A stretch of 64,000 nucleotides of DNA from JBBIPA01 sp963820495 (GTDB lineage: Bacteria; Chloroflexota; Dehalococcoidia; GIF9; UBA5629), in NCBI GenBank assembly GCA_963820495.1, contig CAWGAF010000001.1:930001-994000 (forward strand). Direction: 5' to 3'. Shown here one piece after another: positions 26,368 to 35,795 of this stretch. The translations under genes were made by a program, and so were the position numbers. The stretch's first letter is position 1. Each line of letters begins with the position of its first letter. The notes below the pieces were generated by a model, which was not told the origin of the DNA, did no database searches, and saw nothing but the letters and a program-made list of their open reading frames with translations.

Positions 26368-27366
26368 ATGTCAGCAGCATCTAGGAAACTTACCCAGAGT
26401 AAAATTGTACCATTTATTGTTGTTGGCGTTATTTTTGTAATTGTGCCGCTTATCGTTCCATCATTTTTTCAGACCCTGCTGACCAGAGTTCTTATCTATG
26501 CCCTCTTTGCCATGAGTTTGAACCTTATCTGGGGATATACAGGATTGATATCACTGGGCCATGCCGCCTACTTCGGAATAGGTAGTTATGTGACATCAGT
26601 TTTAATAGTAAGATATAGCATAGATAGTTTCTGGCTGATAATAATCTTTGCCATAATAGTGACTGCAATCATGGCCGCTTTTTTCGGCATTATTGCCCTC
26701 AGAGTCTCGGGGCTTTATTTTTTGTTAGTCACCTTGGCGCTGGGCCAATTAGTTTACTTTGTTAGCCTAGCATGGAGAGATATGACCGGCGGTCAGAGCG
26801 GCATATTCGGCGTTCTATATCCTGACCTGGGTATTAGCGGAATACCCTGGAATGCTACTTATCTTTACTTTTTGGTTTTGGTAATTCTGGGAGTGTGCGT
26901 TTATATTATGTACCGGATACTGCAGTCTCCATTTGGACAAGCGCTGGTGGGAATCAGAGAAAATAAACGCCGTATGCGTGCTCTGGGCTACAATACCTGG
27001 TTATATAGCTATATCACCTTTATTATTGCCGGTGTGTTCGCTGGAATAGCCGGCGTACTTTTTAGCTACTATTTACGTGGAACAACTCTGACGCAGACCA
27101 GCCTGACCATGTCAACCATAGTCTTGTTAATGGTCATACTCGGTAGCACCCGGGTATTCTGGGGGCCAATTTTAGGTGCTGTAGTAGTTGTCCTTCTGGA
27201 ATATTTCGTTGGTAGCGTTATACCAGCGAGATGGCCCATGATCCTGGGCGTTATTTTTGTCGTATCTGTCATATTCCTCCGTGGTGGAATTGCTATTTAT
27301 CTAGAAAAGCTTTGGAAGAAATTGGGTCATCAAAATCAAACATTATCGGATAGACCTCCCACATAG
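26368..27366 (+). CDS. Liv-type ABC permease, LivM family (cluster 1)
   Basis: The frame is open from an ATG at 26347 inside livH. I prefer the ATG at 26368, 10 bases after GGGGAGG. The 332-residue protein has the LivM signatures MSLNLIWGYTGLISLGHAAY, GLYFLLVTLALGQL and SPFGQALVGIRENKRRMRAL. It has about nine membrane helices and a basic C-terminal tail (EKLWKKLGHQNQT). Confidence 0.93.
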   Translation: MSAASRKLTQSKIVPFIVVGVIFVIVPLIVPSFFQTLLTRVLIYALFAMSLNLIWGYTGLISLGHAAYFGIGSYVTSVLIVRYSIDSFWLIIIFAIIVTAIMAAFFGIIALRVSGLYFLLVTLALGQLVYFVSLAWRDMTGGQSGIFGVLYPDLGISGIPWNATYLYFLVLVILGVCVYIMYRILQSPFGQALVGIRENKRRMRALGYNTWLYSYITFIIAGVFAGIAGVLFSYYLRGTTLTQTSLTMSTIVLLMVILGSTRVFWGPILGAVVVVLLEYFVGSVIPARWPMILGVIFVVSVIFLRGGIAIYLEKLWKKLGHQNQTLSDRPPT

Positions 27367-27429
27367 TGATTACGTGAGATTTAAGCATTAGTTTCAAATT
27401 ATAAACTCAGATAAATCGAAACAAGATTT

Positions 27430-27606
27430 ATGAACACTAGAGGTTATAAGTCCGTTTACGACATGAGCGAGCTACTCGGCGGTGGCGCAATTGCCTTTCC
27501 TACGGACACATCATATTCCAGGGAAGAAGCCCTAGCCATTGAGAAGCGTCTCCACTGCGTGCCATACTCATCACTTAGGACTTCGTTTTATAGAATCGGA
27601 ATCTAA
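27430..27606 (+). pseudogene. Short ORF, possible Sua5/YrdC-like relic
   Basis: This is a 58-codon frame between livM and the PreA-like gene. Its centre, LLGGGAIAFPTDTSY, resembles the GGxxAFPTDTVYG start motif of the Sua5/YrdC threonylcarbamoyl-AMP synthase family, but the following conserved part is missing. No ribosome-binding site is evident. It may be a relic or chance similarity. Confidence 0.25.
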
Positions 27607-27626
27607 AAACTTAACAGGAGTTCATT

Positions 27627-28943
27627 ATGGCGAATTTGGAAATGAAGTTTGGCGGCTTGAAGATGAGAAACCCCATAGGGGTTGCTGCCCTTAATCCCGC
27701 AATAGCTTATGCGCGTGAGCCCAAGGTACAGGCGGAATGGCTTTTAAAACATGTTGAGGCAGGTGCTGGCTACGTCTACACATCAGCAACTCGACCGCAA
27801 AGGTCCAGCCCGCTTGAGGCGAAGCCATCGCAGAAGTTTATGAAGATGCAATGCCCTGGTTTTGCTCCCCGGGAAGGTATTCATGCCACTGGTGATATAA
27901 TGGCAGTCCAGTTTTATCTTGATAAGACCCTGGAGACAATGGCGCTGGTAAAGAAAGAATTACCTAAAGATGTTCCCCTTTTCGCCCAGCCTCACGTGGC
28001 AGCTCCAGATATAAAAGGATGGGTAGAGTTATGTAAGATAATGGAGCAGGCGGGAGCGGATGCACTTGAGCTTAACTTCTGTCCACTATCTCTGGTGGGC
28101 AAAGAAGATAAAGATTCCCCGACTAATCTGATTGAACAGGTTGATACGCTGGAGATGAAGACCTTACTGGGGATGGGCCTGGCACCCAGCATGGGAGAGA
28201 TACCCGAGGTATTGACAGTACTTATTAAGGCCTGCGTAGAAGCGGTGAAGATACCTGTGGGACTCAAACCTTCCGCTGAAGCTGGCTTTCCCAAATGCGT
28301 GGCTCTGGCTAAAATCGCTGCTGGTGCCGGAGCAAGGTTTATCGCTAATATAACTGCTCCCATGACTATTGCACCGCCTGATATCTATAACCGGGGACGG
28401 TCTCCCTGGGAAAGACTTCATTTCCCGATTAATCCGTTTGCCGCCGTTAGTGGACCTACAGACCGCTACCAATGTCGTAAGGCAACAGTTGCCGTTAGTA
28501 TGTTCGTTCCTCAGATTGATATCCTGGCTATCGGCGGTATAGTTAATCCGGAGCATTCCGTAGAGATGATGATGCTGGGAGCCCGGGCTATTGGACTTTC
28601 CTCCGGCTTCTTCTGGAAGGGCAGAAAGCTCGTAACTGATACCGTAAATTTCCTGAACAAGTTTATGGATGAGCAGGGCTATGAGAAAGTAGAAGACCTG
28701 GTAGGATTGGGACTCAAATATGTAAAGCCAGTGGATGATACTATCGACTGGAAGATGGGGGAGATTGCTGCTAAGGTAGACAAGAAAAAGTGTGTTAAAT
28801 GTGGCGTTTGTTATGATGGGTATTGTCCTGTCCCAACTAAGGATACTGACGATTATCCTGTAATAGATGCCGATAAGTGCCAGGGATGCGGTATGTGTGC
28901 CGCAATTTGTCCATCAGACGCCATAGCGGTGGTTAAGCGTTAG
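27627..28943 (+). CDS. PreA-like dihydroorotate/dihydropyrimidine dehydrogenase with ferredoxin domain
   Basis: The 438-residue protein has an FMN-binding TIM barrel (about 1-370) of the DHODH/PreA class, with LEMKFGGLKMRNPIGVAALN at the start and GARFIANITAP and IDILAIGGI later. Two 4Fe-4S sites follow: CVKCGVCYDGYCP and CQGCGMCAAICP. The barrel motif that reads ELNFSCP in PreA is ELNFCPL here, one residue shorter. The gene sits inside Liv cluster 1 between permeases and ATPases, an arrangement that predicts action on the imported compound. No PreT-type NAD(P)H subunit is adjacent, so electrons may come from ferredoxin. The substrate is not determined. Confidence 0.85.
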   Translation: MANLEMKFGGLKMRNPIGVAALNPAIAYAREPKVQAEWLLKHVEAGAGYVYTSATRPQRSSPLEAKPSQKFMKMQCPGFAPREGIHATGDIMAVQFYLDKTLETMALVKKELPKDVPLFAQPHVAAPDIKGWVELCKIMEQAGADALELNFCPLSLVGKEDKDSPTNLIEQVDTLEMKTLLGMGLAPSMGEIPEVLTVLIKACVEAVKIPVGLKPSAEAGFPKCVALAKIAAGAGARFIANITAPMTIAPPDIYNRGRSPWERLHFPINPFAAVSGPTDRYQCRKATVAVSMFVPQIDILAIGGIVNPEHSVEMMMLGARAIGLSSGFFWKGRKLVTDTVNFLNKFMDEQGYEKVEDLVGLGLKYVKPVDDTIDWKMGEIAAKVDKKKCVKCGVCYDGYCPVPTKDTDDYPVIDADKCQGCGMCAAICPSDAIAVVKR

Positions 28944-28969
28944 CTCAAATAAGCTTAAAAGAGTTACCG

Positions 28970-29725
28970 ATGGAAGCTTTAATAGTAGAAAAGTTGTCTA
29001 AGGATTTTGGCGGAGTTCGTGCCGTGCATGATCTCTCATTTCATGTACAAGAGGGAGAGCACCTGGCGATAATTGGGCCTAACGGGGCTGGCAAGACAAC
29101 CCTTTTTAACTTACTTGGCGGTCAGCTATCTCCCTCAGGTGGCAAGGTTTACTTCTTCGGGCAGGATATAACCCACATGGCGACTCATCGCCGTGCCCAT
29201 CTGGGTATAGCACGTTCTTTCCAGATAGTGAGCCTGTTCATGAATCTGACCGTGCTGGGTAACATTCTCCTAGCTCTTCAAGGTACTAAGGCCTTTCGCT
29301 ACCAGATGGTCCGCCCTGTAAGTAGCTATAAGACCTTGTTTACTAAGGCCGAGGAACTACTCAGTTCAATGGATTTGTGGTCTAAAAAGGATGAGCCTCT
29401 TCATAGCATTTCATATGGAGAGCAACGAAAACTGGAAATTGCTGTAAGCCTGGCTTCAGAGCCAAGGTTGTTGCTATTGGATGAGCCCAGTTGTGGGTTG
29501 ACCGCCATAGAAGGTGCCGACGTGGTCAGTCGAATACGTAATCTTAGTAGCAATATAACAGTAATCGTGGTAGCCCATGACATGGATTTAGTCTTCGGTG
29601 TAGCCCAGCGGATTATGGTGCTTCATTATGGGGAGTTCATTGCCGAGGGTACCTGCGAGCAGATAAGAGTTAATGACAAAGTAAAGGAAATTTATATGGG
29701 AATGGAGATTGCTAAGAAATGCTAG
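28970..29725 (+). CDS. Liv-type ABC ATPase, LivG family (cluster 1)
   Basis: The protein has 251 residues. Walker A is GPNGAGKTT, the signature region SYGEQRKLEIAVSL replaces LSGGQ as in LivG, Walker B is LLLLDEPSCGL and the H-loop is VVAHDMDLVFG. It overlaps livF by 7 bases. It is highly similar to the cluster 2 copy at 56613-57374. Confidence 0.95.
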   Translation: MEALIVEKLSKDFGGVRAVHDLSFHVQEGEHLAIIGPNGAGKTTLFNLLGGQLSPSGGKVYFFGQDITHMATHRRAHLGIARSFQIVSLFMNLTVLGNILLALQGTKAFRYQMVRPVSSYKTLFTKAEELLSSMDLWSKKDEPLHSISYGEQRKLEIAVSLASEPRLLLLDEPSCGLTAIEGADVVSRIRNLSSNITVIVVAHDMDLVFGVAQRIMVLHYGEFIAEGTCEQIRVNDKVKEIYMGMEIAKKC

Positions 29726-30456
29726 AGCTGGAGCAGGTACACACCTACTACGGAAATAGCTACGTTCTTCAGGGCATTTCCCTTCAAGTAAAAGATAGCT
29801 CGGTGGTAGCATTGTTAGGGCGTAATGGTATGGGTAAAACCACCACCATTCGTACTGTTATCGGTCTCACGCCTCCGCGCCGCGGGATAATCCGTTTCCA
29901 AGGGAAAGTGATTAGTGGTCTCAAGCCCTACCAGATTGCACGGATGGGGATTGGGCTGGTGCCCCAAGGAAGGCAGATATTTCCTTCACTGTCTGTCCTG
30001 GAAAATCTGACGATGGCAGCCAGAGGTACAGGTAAAGACAGATGGATACTGGATAAAATCTACGAGTTATTCCCCATATTAAAGGATAGGGCAAGCTGTA
30101 AGGGCACGTTGCTCAGCGGTGGTGAGCAGCAGATGCTCACTATTGCCAGAGCATTAATGACCAATCCATCATTATTGCTGATGGATGAGCCATCGGAGGG
30201 ACTGGCACCTATCATCGTGCAAGAAGTAGGGCAGATTATCGGCCAACTAAAGCAGAGCGGTTTTTCGATACTGCTTGTTGAGCAAAATCTCTCGATGGCA
30301 CTCGGAATAGCCGATTATGTCTACATCATCAGCAAGGGCGTGATAGCCTACGAGTCCACCCCCGATAAGCTCATGCAGGATGAAGAGACCAAAGCCAAGT
30401 ACCTGGGCGTTACCGGGGATGAATGTGTAGATTATAGCCCAAAAGAGTTAAACTAA
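29719..30456 (+). CDS. Liv-type ABC ATPase, LivF family (cluster 1)
   Basis: The protein has 245 residues with Walker A GRNGMGKTT, signature LLSGGEQQMLTIARALM, Walker B LLLMDEPSEGLAP and H-loop region LVEQNLSMAL, all typical of LivF. It ends the cluster 1 operon; the next gene is on the opposite strand. The 282-base gap after it shows no clear terminator. Confidence 0.95.
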   Translation: MLELEQVHTYYGNSYVLQGISLQVKDSSVVALLGRNGMGKTTTIRTVIGLTPPRRGIIRFQGKVISGLKPYQIARMGIGLVPQGRQIFPSLSVLENLTMAARGTGKDRWILDKIYELFPILKDRASCKGTLLSGGEQQMLTIARALMTNPSLLLMDEPSEGLAPIIVQEVGQIIGQLKQSGFSILLVEQNLSMALGIADYVYIISKGVIAYESTPDKLMQDEETKAKYLGVTGDECVDYSPKELN

Positions 30457-30738
30457 TCCTCGAAAGCAAGGCTAGTTGCCAAGTTAGCCTATGCATTAGA
30501 ATAAGAACCAAGGAGAGCAACTGGCATTGGCCGTCACTCCTACCTTAATTTGCTAATGGATTGCTTTGCGCAATCTACCAAACATAATTCCCTACTACCC
30601 AAAGGCGGAGACCTTCCTTAGGATTGATGGCAGTCTGGCCAACCTAGCTACCCCAAGTCTCGTTCCAGGCGATCCTACTACTGTTACACACTCTAACGCC
30701 TTGTTTAATTTAGTAGCAGTTTGTAAAACAGGTGCCTA

Positions 30739-32217
30739 TCATAGTCCGAATTCTTTCCACCTCTTTTCCACCCCTTCCCTTTCCTCATCAGAAAGTCTAT
30801 TTACGGGAGGATAAAAATCGTTACCCCACTCCTCTCGACGTCCAAAACCCCAATTCTTGGTAGCATCAATTATCATTCTGTTTAGGGTACTGCCTCCATA
30901 TGCCTCCCCATCTTTCTTGTCCGGGTGGACGCTAGGGTCCATATCTGTGCTGGGCATATCAGGTAGCACCAGGATATCATTCTCCCCCGGGTTCACCCGG
31001 TAATCAATTGCCCAAGATATAGCCTCAAGGTTATAGATATCGATATCATCGTCAACTACAATAATATTCTTGCAACCATTAAGAGGCATGCGGGAGCCAA
31101 CTACAGTACACCCAATGTGCTTCGCCTGCCCCCTGTAGGTCTTATGGATTTTAAGCGCTACGCTGGTCTCACAACTGGGTGGCAAGAAGCGCACGTCTAC
31201 TAGACCGGGTATACCTGCTTTTTCTACCACGTCCCATATCATAGCCGGCCAGTGAACGCTCATCATAGTAGCCCCCTCACCGGGCTGGCCTGGCAGAGCT
31301 GAAGCCAATGTCCCCACGAAAATAGGGTCATTCCTATGAGTGATGCATTCCACCCTAACCACCGGCCTCTTTTGCTTCTGTGTGGCATAATAGCCGGTAT
31401 ATTCTCCAAAAGGACCTTCCAAATGGTAGGTTTCAGGGTCAGGGGACACAAAACCCTCTAATACTATCTCTGCTGACGCCGGCACCTCCAAATCAGAAGT
31501 CTCACATTTAACCAATTCCACCGGCTCCTGTCGAATGCTGCCCATAACATCATACTCGCAGACGTCTTTAGGCACTGCAGCACATCCAGTAAATGCTAAC
31601 GAAGGGTCCCATCCATACACTACGGCAATGGGCATTTCCTTGCCCATCTCTTGATACTTGGTGAAATGCTGCCCTATATGCTGCCTGGGAGCAATAATCT
31701 TGGCTATCCTGTTCTTATCCACGATCATGCCCCTATATATTCCCACATTTTGGATTCCATCATCAGGGTCCCTGGTCACTACAGCGGCCAACGTATTGAT
31801 ATATCTTCCTCCATCAAACTTATTCCAAAGAGGTACAGGAAAATCATAAAGGCTAATGTCGTCCCCTTTGATTATGTTTTCCTTTACCTGCCCCGAAGCG
31901 ACTGTGACCGGCTTTATACGATTTTTGAACCTTTCCCTGAACGTACGCACCAGGTCTCTATGATGCGTATCCTTAGGTAACCCAAACATCATGGCAACCT
32001 GCCTGTTGTTTACTAATGACCCTGTGAAAAGTTTCCGACACCTTGTGGTCTGATAGTCTTTAATATTTTCAAAGAGCAAGCCGGAAAGACCTTTTTGCCG
32101 TGCTATACTGGTAATAGCACCTATCTCCTTGTTCCAATCTACCAGTGCCTTAATCCTCCTCAGCTCGCCCTCTGATTCTAACTTTTTCAACCACTCTCTA
32201 AGGTCTTTAAATCCCAT
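30739..32217 (-). CDS. UbiD-family prFMN decarboxylase 1
   Basis: The 492-residue protein is full length for UbiD. It has the prFMN/Mn-binding region (YRGMIVDKNRI, PIAVVYGWDPSLAFTGCAAV) and the catalytic Glu motif EGPFGEYTGYYATQ. C-terminal motifs are IIVVDDDIDIYNLEAISWAI and PSVHPDKKDGEAYGGS. It performs reversible non-oxidative (de)carboxylation of an aromatic or unsaturated acid. An LpdD-like gene and ubiX lie directly upstream on the same strand, so cofactor supply and decarboxylase are encoded together. Confidence 0.92.
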   Translation of the reverse strand: MGFKDLREWLKKLESEGELRRIKALVDWNKEIGAITSIARQKGLSGLLFENIKDYQTTRCRKLFTGSLVNNRQVAMMFGLPKDTHHRDLVRTFRERFKNRIKPVTVASGQVKENIIKGDDISLYDFPVPLWNKFDGGRYINTLAAVVTRDPDDGIQNVGIYRGMIVDKNRIAKIIAPRQHIGQHFTKYQEMGKEMPIAVVYGWDPSLAFTGCAAVPKDVCEYDVMGSIRQEPVELVKCETSDLEVPASAEIVLEGFVSPDPETYHLEGPFGEYTGYYATQKQKRPVVRVECITHRNDPIFVGTLASALPGQPGEGATMMSVHWPAMIWDVVEKAGIPGLVDVRFLPPSCETSVALKIHKTYRGQAKHIGCTVVGSRMPLNGCKNIIVVDDDIDIYNLEAISWAIDYRVNPGENDILVLPDMPSTDMDPSVHPDKKDGEAYGGSTLNRMIIDATKNWGFGRREEWGNDFYPPVNRLSDEEREGVEKRWKEFGL

Positions 32218-32286
32218 TTTTTGTCCTCCTTATCTGTTAATGCTAAGCTTTCAGATACAAGCCCTTTTCTGCACTGCAGATGAAGT

Positions 32287-32649
32287 TCAAATCTTAAAAC
32301 CTCTATTAATAAAATCTTCTACTAGTTTATTACTATTTTCTACAATCTGCTTTATCTCTGCTTCAGTGATATCGTCCACGTGGATACCAGCAACAACACA
32401 TACCGGCCTTTTGGTATGTTTCCCCAGCAGATTTGCGGCTTTTTGCGCAACAACATCGTCCTTATGCCCCAGCCTGGTAAGCACAGAAGTAGAAACTCTC
32501 TTCTCTTTACGGTCGTACTCTCCCACAGCTACCGCACCTAAATGAGCTTTTTCGTTGTAGATGAGAACAACTAAATCTTTTCCTAAGGAGTATGCTGAGA
32601 GACAGAGTTTAGTTCTGCCTTCACCTGTAATTAATTCATGATTATTCAT
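32287..32649 (-). CDS. LpdD-like prFMN-decarboxylase accessory protein
   Basis: An upstream ATG at 32721 would overlap ubiX by about 50 bases, so I use the ATG at 32649 (120 residues). The sequence has the small LpdD/YclD-type pattern: LGKDLVVLIYNEKAHLGAVA, STSVLTRLGHKDDVVAQKAA and VCVVAGIHVDDITEAEIKQI. LpdD-like proteins accompany gallate- or phenolic-acid-type UbiD enzymes and are thought to act in cofactor handling. It lies between ubiX and ubiD. Confidence 0.75.
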   Translation of the reverse strand: MNNHELITGEGRTKLCLSAYSLGKDLVVLIYNEKAHLGAVAVGEYDRKEKRVSTSVLTRLGHKDDVVAQKAANLLGKHTKRPVCVVAGIHVDDITEAEIKQIVENSNKLVEDFINRGFKI

Positions 32650-32668
32650 GTTTCTTAAAAGCGACCTT

Positions 32669-33247
32669 TTATTTAGAATCGAGCCCTGACCATCTGGGGA
32701 AGAGATTGTGCTCAATGTCAAAAATATCCAATACCTTCCCTATAGTCTGGTCTATAATGTCTTGTAGTGTATTGGGTTTATGGTAAAAAGCTGGCATTGG
32801 TGGCATTATTATGGCCCCTATTTCCGCTAATCTCTCCATATTCCTTAAATGACCTAAGTGAAGCGGTGTTTCTCTAACCAGCAGGACTAACTTCCTTCTC
32901 TCCTTAAGGTTTACATCTGCAGCACGAGTTATAAGATTATGAGTAAATGAATTGGCTAACGCCGACATCGTCTTAACCGAGCATGGAGCAATGATCATGC
33001 CATCCCGCTTAAATGAGCCGCTAGAGAGGCAAGCTCCGATATCGTCAACGCCATAATTGAAGTTTGCCATAGCTTTTATATCCTTTATCTTCCAATCAGT
33101 CTCATGCTTTATATTTATTTCTCCTGCCTGGGATATAATCAGATGTGTTTCAATCTTTTCCATTCCCGAAATCACCTGAAGTAATCTTATACCGTATATA
33201 GCACCTGAAGCCCCTGTAATGCCAATAACCAGTACCATCTTCCCCAT
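32669..33247 (-). CDS. ubiX: UbiX-like flavin prenyltransferase
   Basis: I use the ATG at 33247, which follows GAGAGG by 9 bases, rather than 33280. The protein then has 192 residues, the usual size. It shows LVIGITGASGAIYGIRLL (FMN phosphate site), MIIAPCSVKTMSALANSFTH, RKLVLLVRETPLHLGHLRNM and AIIMPPMPAFYHKP. It makes prenylated FMN from FMN and dimethylallyl phosphate for the adjacent UbiD, and presumably for the second UbiD at 49626-51101. Confidence 0.92.
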   Translation of the reverse strand: MGKMVLVIGITGASGAIYGIRLLQVISGMEKIETHLIISQAGEINIKHETDWKIKDIKAMANFNYGVDDIGACLSSGSFKRDGMIIAPCSVKTMSALANSFTHNLITRAADVNLKERRKLVLLVRETPLHLGHLRNMERLAEIGAIIMPPMPAFYHKPNTLQDIIDQTIGKVLDIFDIEHNLFPRWSGLDSK

Positions 33248-33403
33248 TTTAAACATCCTCTCTACATTCTTTTTTACCAAAAATATCCAATTTCAGTACT
33301 TTACCTTATGAACTCGCTAGAGAGCTTAGTAATCTATTTATAATTTACAGACATCTTTATAGAGCATTTTATTACATGTGTCAACAGTGTCTTTCAGTTT
33401 TTA

Positions 33404-34762
33404 ATGCCTCTTAGTGGTATACTTTCAGTTGAGCACTATAATTTCTGGAATTCTAATTCTATTTCAAAGCGCACGCGGCAACAACTAATAAGGAGTCTAA
33501 CGATAGGCAGCTCTAAATTAAAGCCCTTAGCTGGTAATAAGACGGGATTTTTTTATGGCTACATCATAGCAGGAGTAGCTTTTTTAATTTCGTTGGTTTG
33601 CTATAGCATCCACTTTGCTTTTGGCATCTTTTTCAAGCCGATGATGTTCGAGTTTGGATGGAGCAGGGCAATGATGTCCGGTGCCTTTTCAATCGCCTGG
33701 GTCGTCACCGGACTATCTGGTATTGCTATGGGTGGACTTAACGACAGGTTCGGACCACGTGTTGTCATTGCTATCTGCGGCTCACTTATAGGTCTGGGAT
33801 ACTTGCTAATGTCACAGGTTAAAGAAGCCTGGCAGCTGTATTTATTTTATGGGATCATCGCCGGTTCTGGACTCAGTATTTCTATACCGTTGATGTCGAC
33901 GATAGCCAGATGGTTCACCAAGCAAAGGAGCATGATGACGGGTATTCTCGTTGCCGGAACAGGCGTGGGAGCGCTAATTGGGCCACCAGTAGCTGACTCC
34001 CTTATTTCGGCTTATGGATGGCGTACTTCCTACATAATACTGGGTATTGTAGTTTTAGTGGTTGTCATTCCAATTGCACAACTCTTAAGGCGAGACCCGT
34101 CACAGGTTAAGCAAGTAACCTATCAAGAAAAGGTAAATATAAAGCAAGAGTTGGACTCAGGAACAACAGGGTTTTCTCTAAAAAAGGCAGCCTACACCAG
34201 ACAATTCTGGCTGACTTTTGTCATGTTTTTCTGCTTAGGTTATTTGCTCTACGCTGTTCAAATACACCTCGCCCCACATACCACTGACATAGGATTTTCC
34301 ACTACTACTGCTGCCGCTATTTTAGCCGTTATGGGGGGGGCAAGCATTGTGGGAAGAGTAACACTGGGCATCGCTGGAGATAAGATCGGCAATAAATCGG
34401 CTTTTATTATAGGATTTTGCCTAATGTCTATCACTTTAATCTGGCTGATTTTTTCCAGAGTTGAATGGGGGTTCTTTTTGTTTGCCGCTGTCTTTGGCAT
34501 CGCCTATGGTGGATGCGTTGCCCAGCAATCGCCATTGATAGCAAGCTTGTTTGGATTAAGATCGCACGGTCTGGTAATGGGAGTTAACGTTATTGGATTC
34601 ACGATTGGATCAGCCATAGGCCCACTTGTGACTGGATATATATTCGACGTTTTTGAGAATTATCAATTAGCCTTTATAATCTGTGTTATTATAAGTATAT
34701 TAGGCTTCATATTAACTATGATGCTGAGGCCCATTGAGCACGACGGTATAAAAATAATCTAA
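33404..34762 (+). CDS. MFS transporter, monocarboxylate/oxalate-formate type
   Basis: The protein has twelve predicted membrane helices and MFS motifs GGLNDRFGPRVVIAIC and AGDKIGNKSAF. The N-terminal topology GFFYGYIIAGVAFLISLVCY is typical of the monocarboxylate/OFA subgroup, so it probably carries an organic acid, perhaps one linked to the divergent UbiD operon. The start is uncertain. The ATG at 33404 has no ribosome-binding site, whereas AAGGAG at 33489-33494 is followed seven bases later by an in-frame ATA and just before the first helix. Confidence 0.85.
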   Translation: MPLSGILSVEHYNFWNSNSISKRTRQQLIRSLTIGSSKLKPLAGNKTGFFYGYIIAGVAFLISLVCYSIHFAFGIFFKPMMFEFGWSRAMMSGAFSIAWVVTGLSGIAMGGLNDRFGPRVVIAICGSLIGLGYLLMSQVKEAWQLYLFYGIIAGSGLSISIPLMSTIARWFTKQRSMMTGILVAGTGVGALIGPPVADSLISAYGWRTSYIILGIVVLVVVIPIAQLLRRDPSQVKQVTYQEKVNIKQELDSGTTGFSLKKAAYTRQFWLTFVMFFCLGYLLYAVQIHLAPHTTDIGFSTTTAAAILAVMGGASIVGRVTLGIAGDKIGNKSAFIIGFCLMSITLIWLIFSRVEWGFFLFAAVFGIAYGGCVAQQSPLIASLFGLRSHGLVMGVNVIGFTIGSAIGPLVTGYIFDVFENYQLAFIICVIISILGFILTMMLRPIEHDGIKII

Positions 34763-34814
34763 CGTTACAGCTGATTACTTTTCAAACATATGAATTGATT
34801 CAACAAAATCAGAC

Positions 34815-35792
34815 ATGAACACAATAGAAGTTGAGGAACTGTCAAAAAATTTCGGGCAGCTCGTTGCTGTTGATAAAGTCTCATTCCAGGTAGCTGAAGG
34901 TGAAATATTCGGTTTTCTGGGCCCAAACGGGGCGGGTAAAACAACTACCATAAATATGCTCTGCACTCTGCTGACACCCAGCGGCGGCAGGGCAACGGTG
35001 AACGGATACGATATAGTTAAACAGCGTAGCGAAGTGAGACGTTCTATCGGCCTTGTCTTCCAGGAGCCTACCCTTGACGAGTATCTAACTGCGGAACAAA
35101 ACTTGCGATTCCATGCCTATGCCTACAAAGTGCCTAAGGAGCTAAGGGAAAAGCGTATCAGTGAGCTTTTGGAACTGGTTGAGTTATCGGATCGTCGCAA
35201 GAGCAAGGCTCGCACCTTTTCCGGAGGGATGAAAAGAAGACTGGAGCTCGCTCGTGGTCTACTACACAGCCCGCGAGTCCTTTTTCTAGATGAGCCTACT
35301 TTGGGCTTGGATCCACAGACTCGTCGTCACATCTGGGACTATATTCTTGCCCTGCGCCAACAAAAGAACCTGACGATTTTCCTGACAACCCATTACATGG
35401 ATGAAGCGGAAAATTGCGACCGTATAACCATTATTGATAACGGCAAAATTATCGCCCTTGATACACCAGACAAACTCAAAGATGCCCTGGGTGGAGACGT
35501 GGTCACCTTGAAGGCCAGGGATAACAATGCCGCAGCACTTGAGTTGAAAGAAAAGTATAATCTGTCACCCATTATCCAGAATGGTATGATAACTTTTAGC
35601 ACTCCCCAGGGGGAAAAGTTCCTGCCCAAATTAATGGGCAGCTTCCAGAGTCCTCTCCTTTCAATTGGTGTACGCCGACCTACTCTTGACGACGTATTTC
35701 TGAAATTAACCGGTCGTGCCATTCGTGAAGAAGAAGCAGGGCCAAAGGAACAAATGAAAGAAATGATGGCAAGAGGGAGACCCAGGAGATAG
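34815..35792 (+). CDS. ABC-2 type exporter ATPase (DrrA-like)
   Basis: The 325-residue ATPase has Walker A GPNGAGKTT, signature TFSGGMKRRLELARGLL, Walker B VLFLDEPTLGLDP and H-loop TTHYMDEAENCDRI, followed by a DrrA-type C-terminal domain (SIGVRRPTLDDVFLKLTGR). It is paired with the permease that starts 3 bases after its stop. It drives export of a lipid, drug or polymer; the substrate is unknown. Confidence 0.92.
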   Translation: MNTIEVEELSKNFGQLVAVDKVSFQVAEGEIFGFLGPNGAGKTTTINMLCTLLTPSGGRATVNGYDIVKQRSEVRRSIGLVFQEPTLDEYLTAEQNLRFHAYAYKVPKELREKRISELLELVELSDRRKSKARTFSGGMKRRLELARGLLHSPRVLFLDEPTLGLDPQTRRHIWDYILALRQQKNLTIFLTTHYMDEAENCDRITIIDNGKIIALDTPDKLKDALGGDVVTLKARDNNAAALELKEKYNLSPIIQNGMITFSTPQGEKFLPKLMGSFQSPLLSIGVRRPTLDDVFLKLTGRAIREEEAGPKEQMKEMMARGRPRR

Positions 35793-35795
35793 CCC

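Noticed and set aside
30566..30814. 82-codon open frame between Liv cluster 1 and ubiD
   Set aside because: Overlaps the 3' end of ubiD on the other strand, with no ribosome-binding site or domain.
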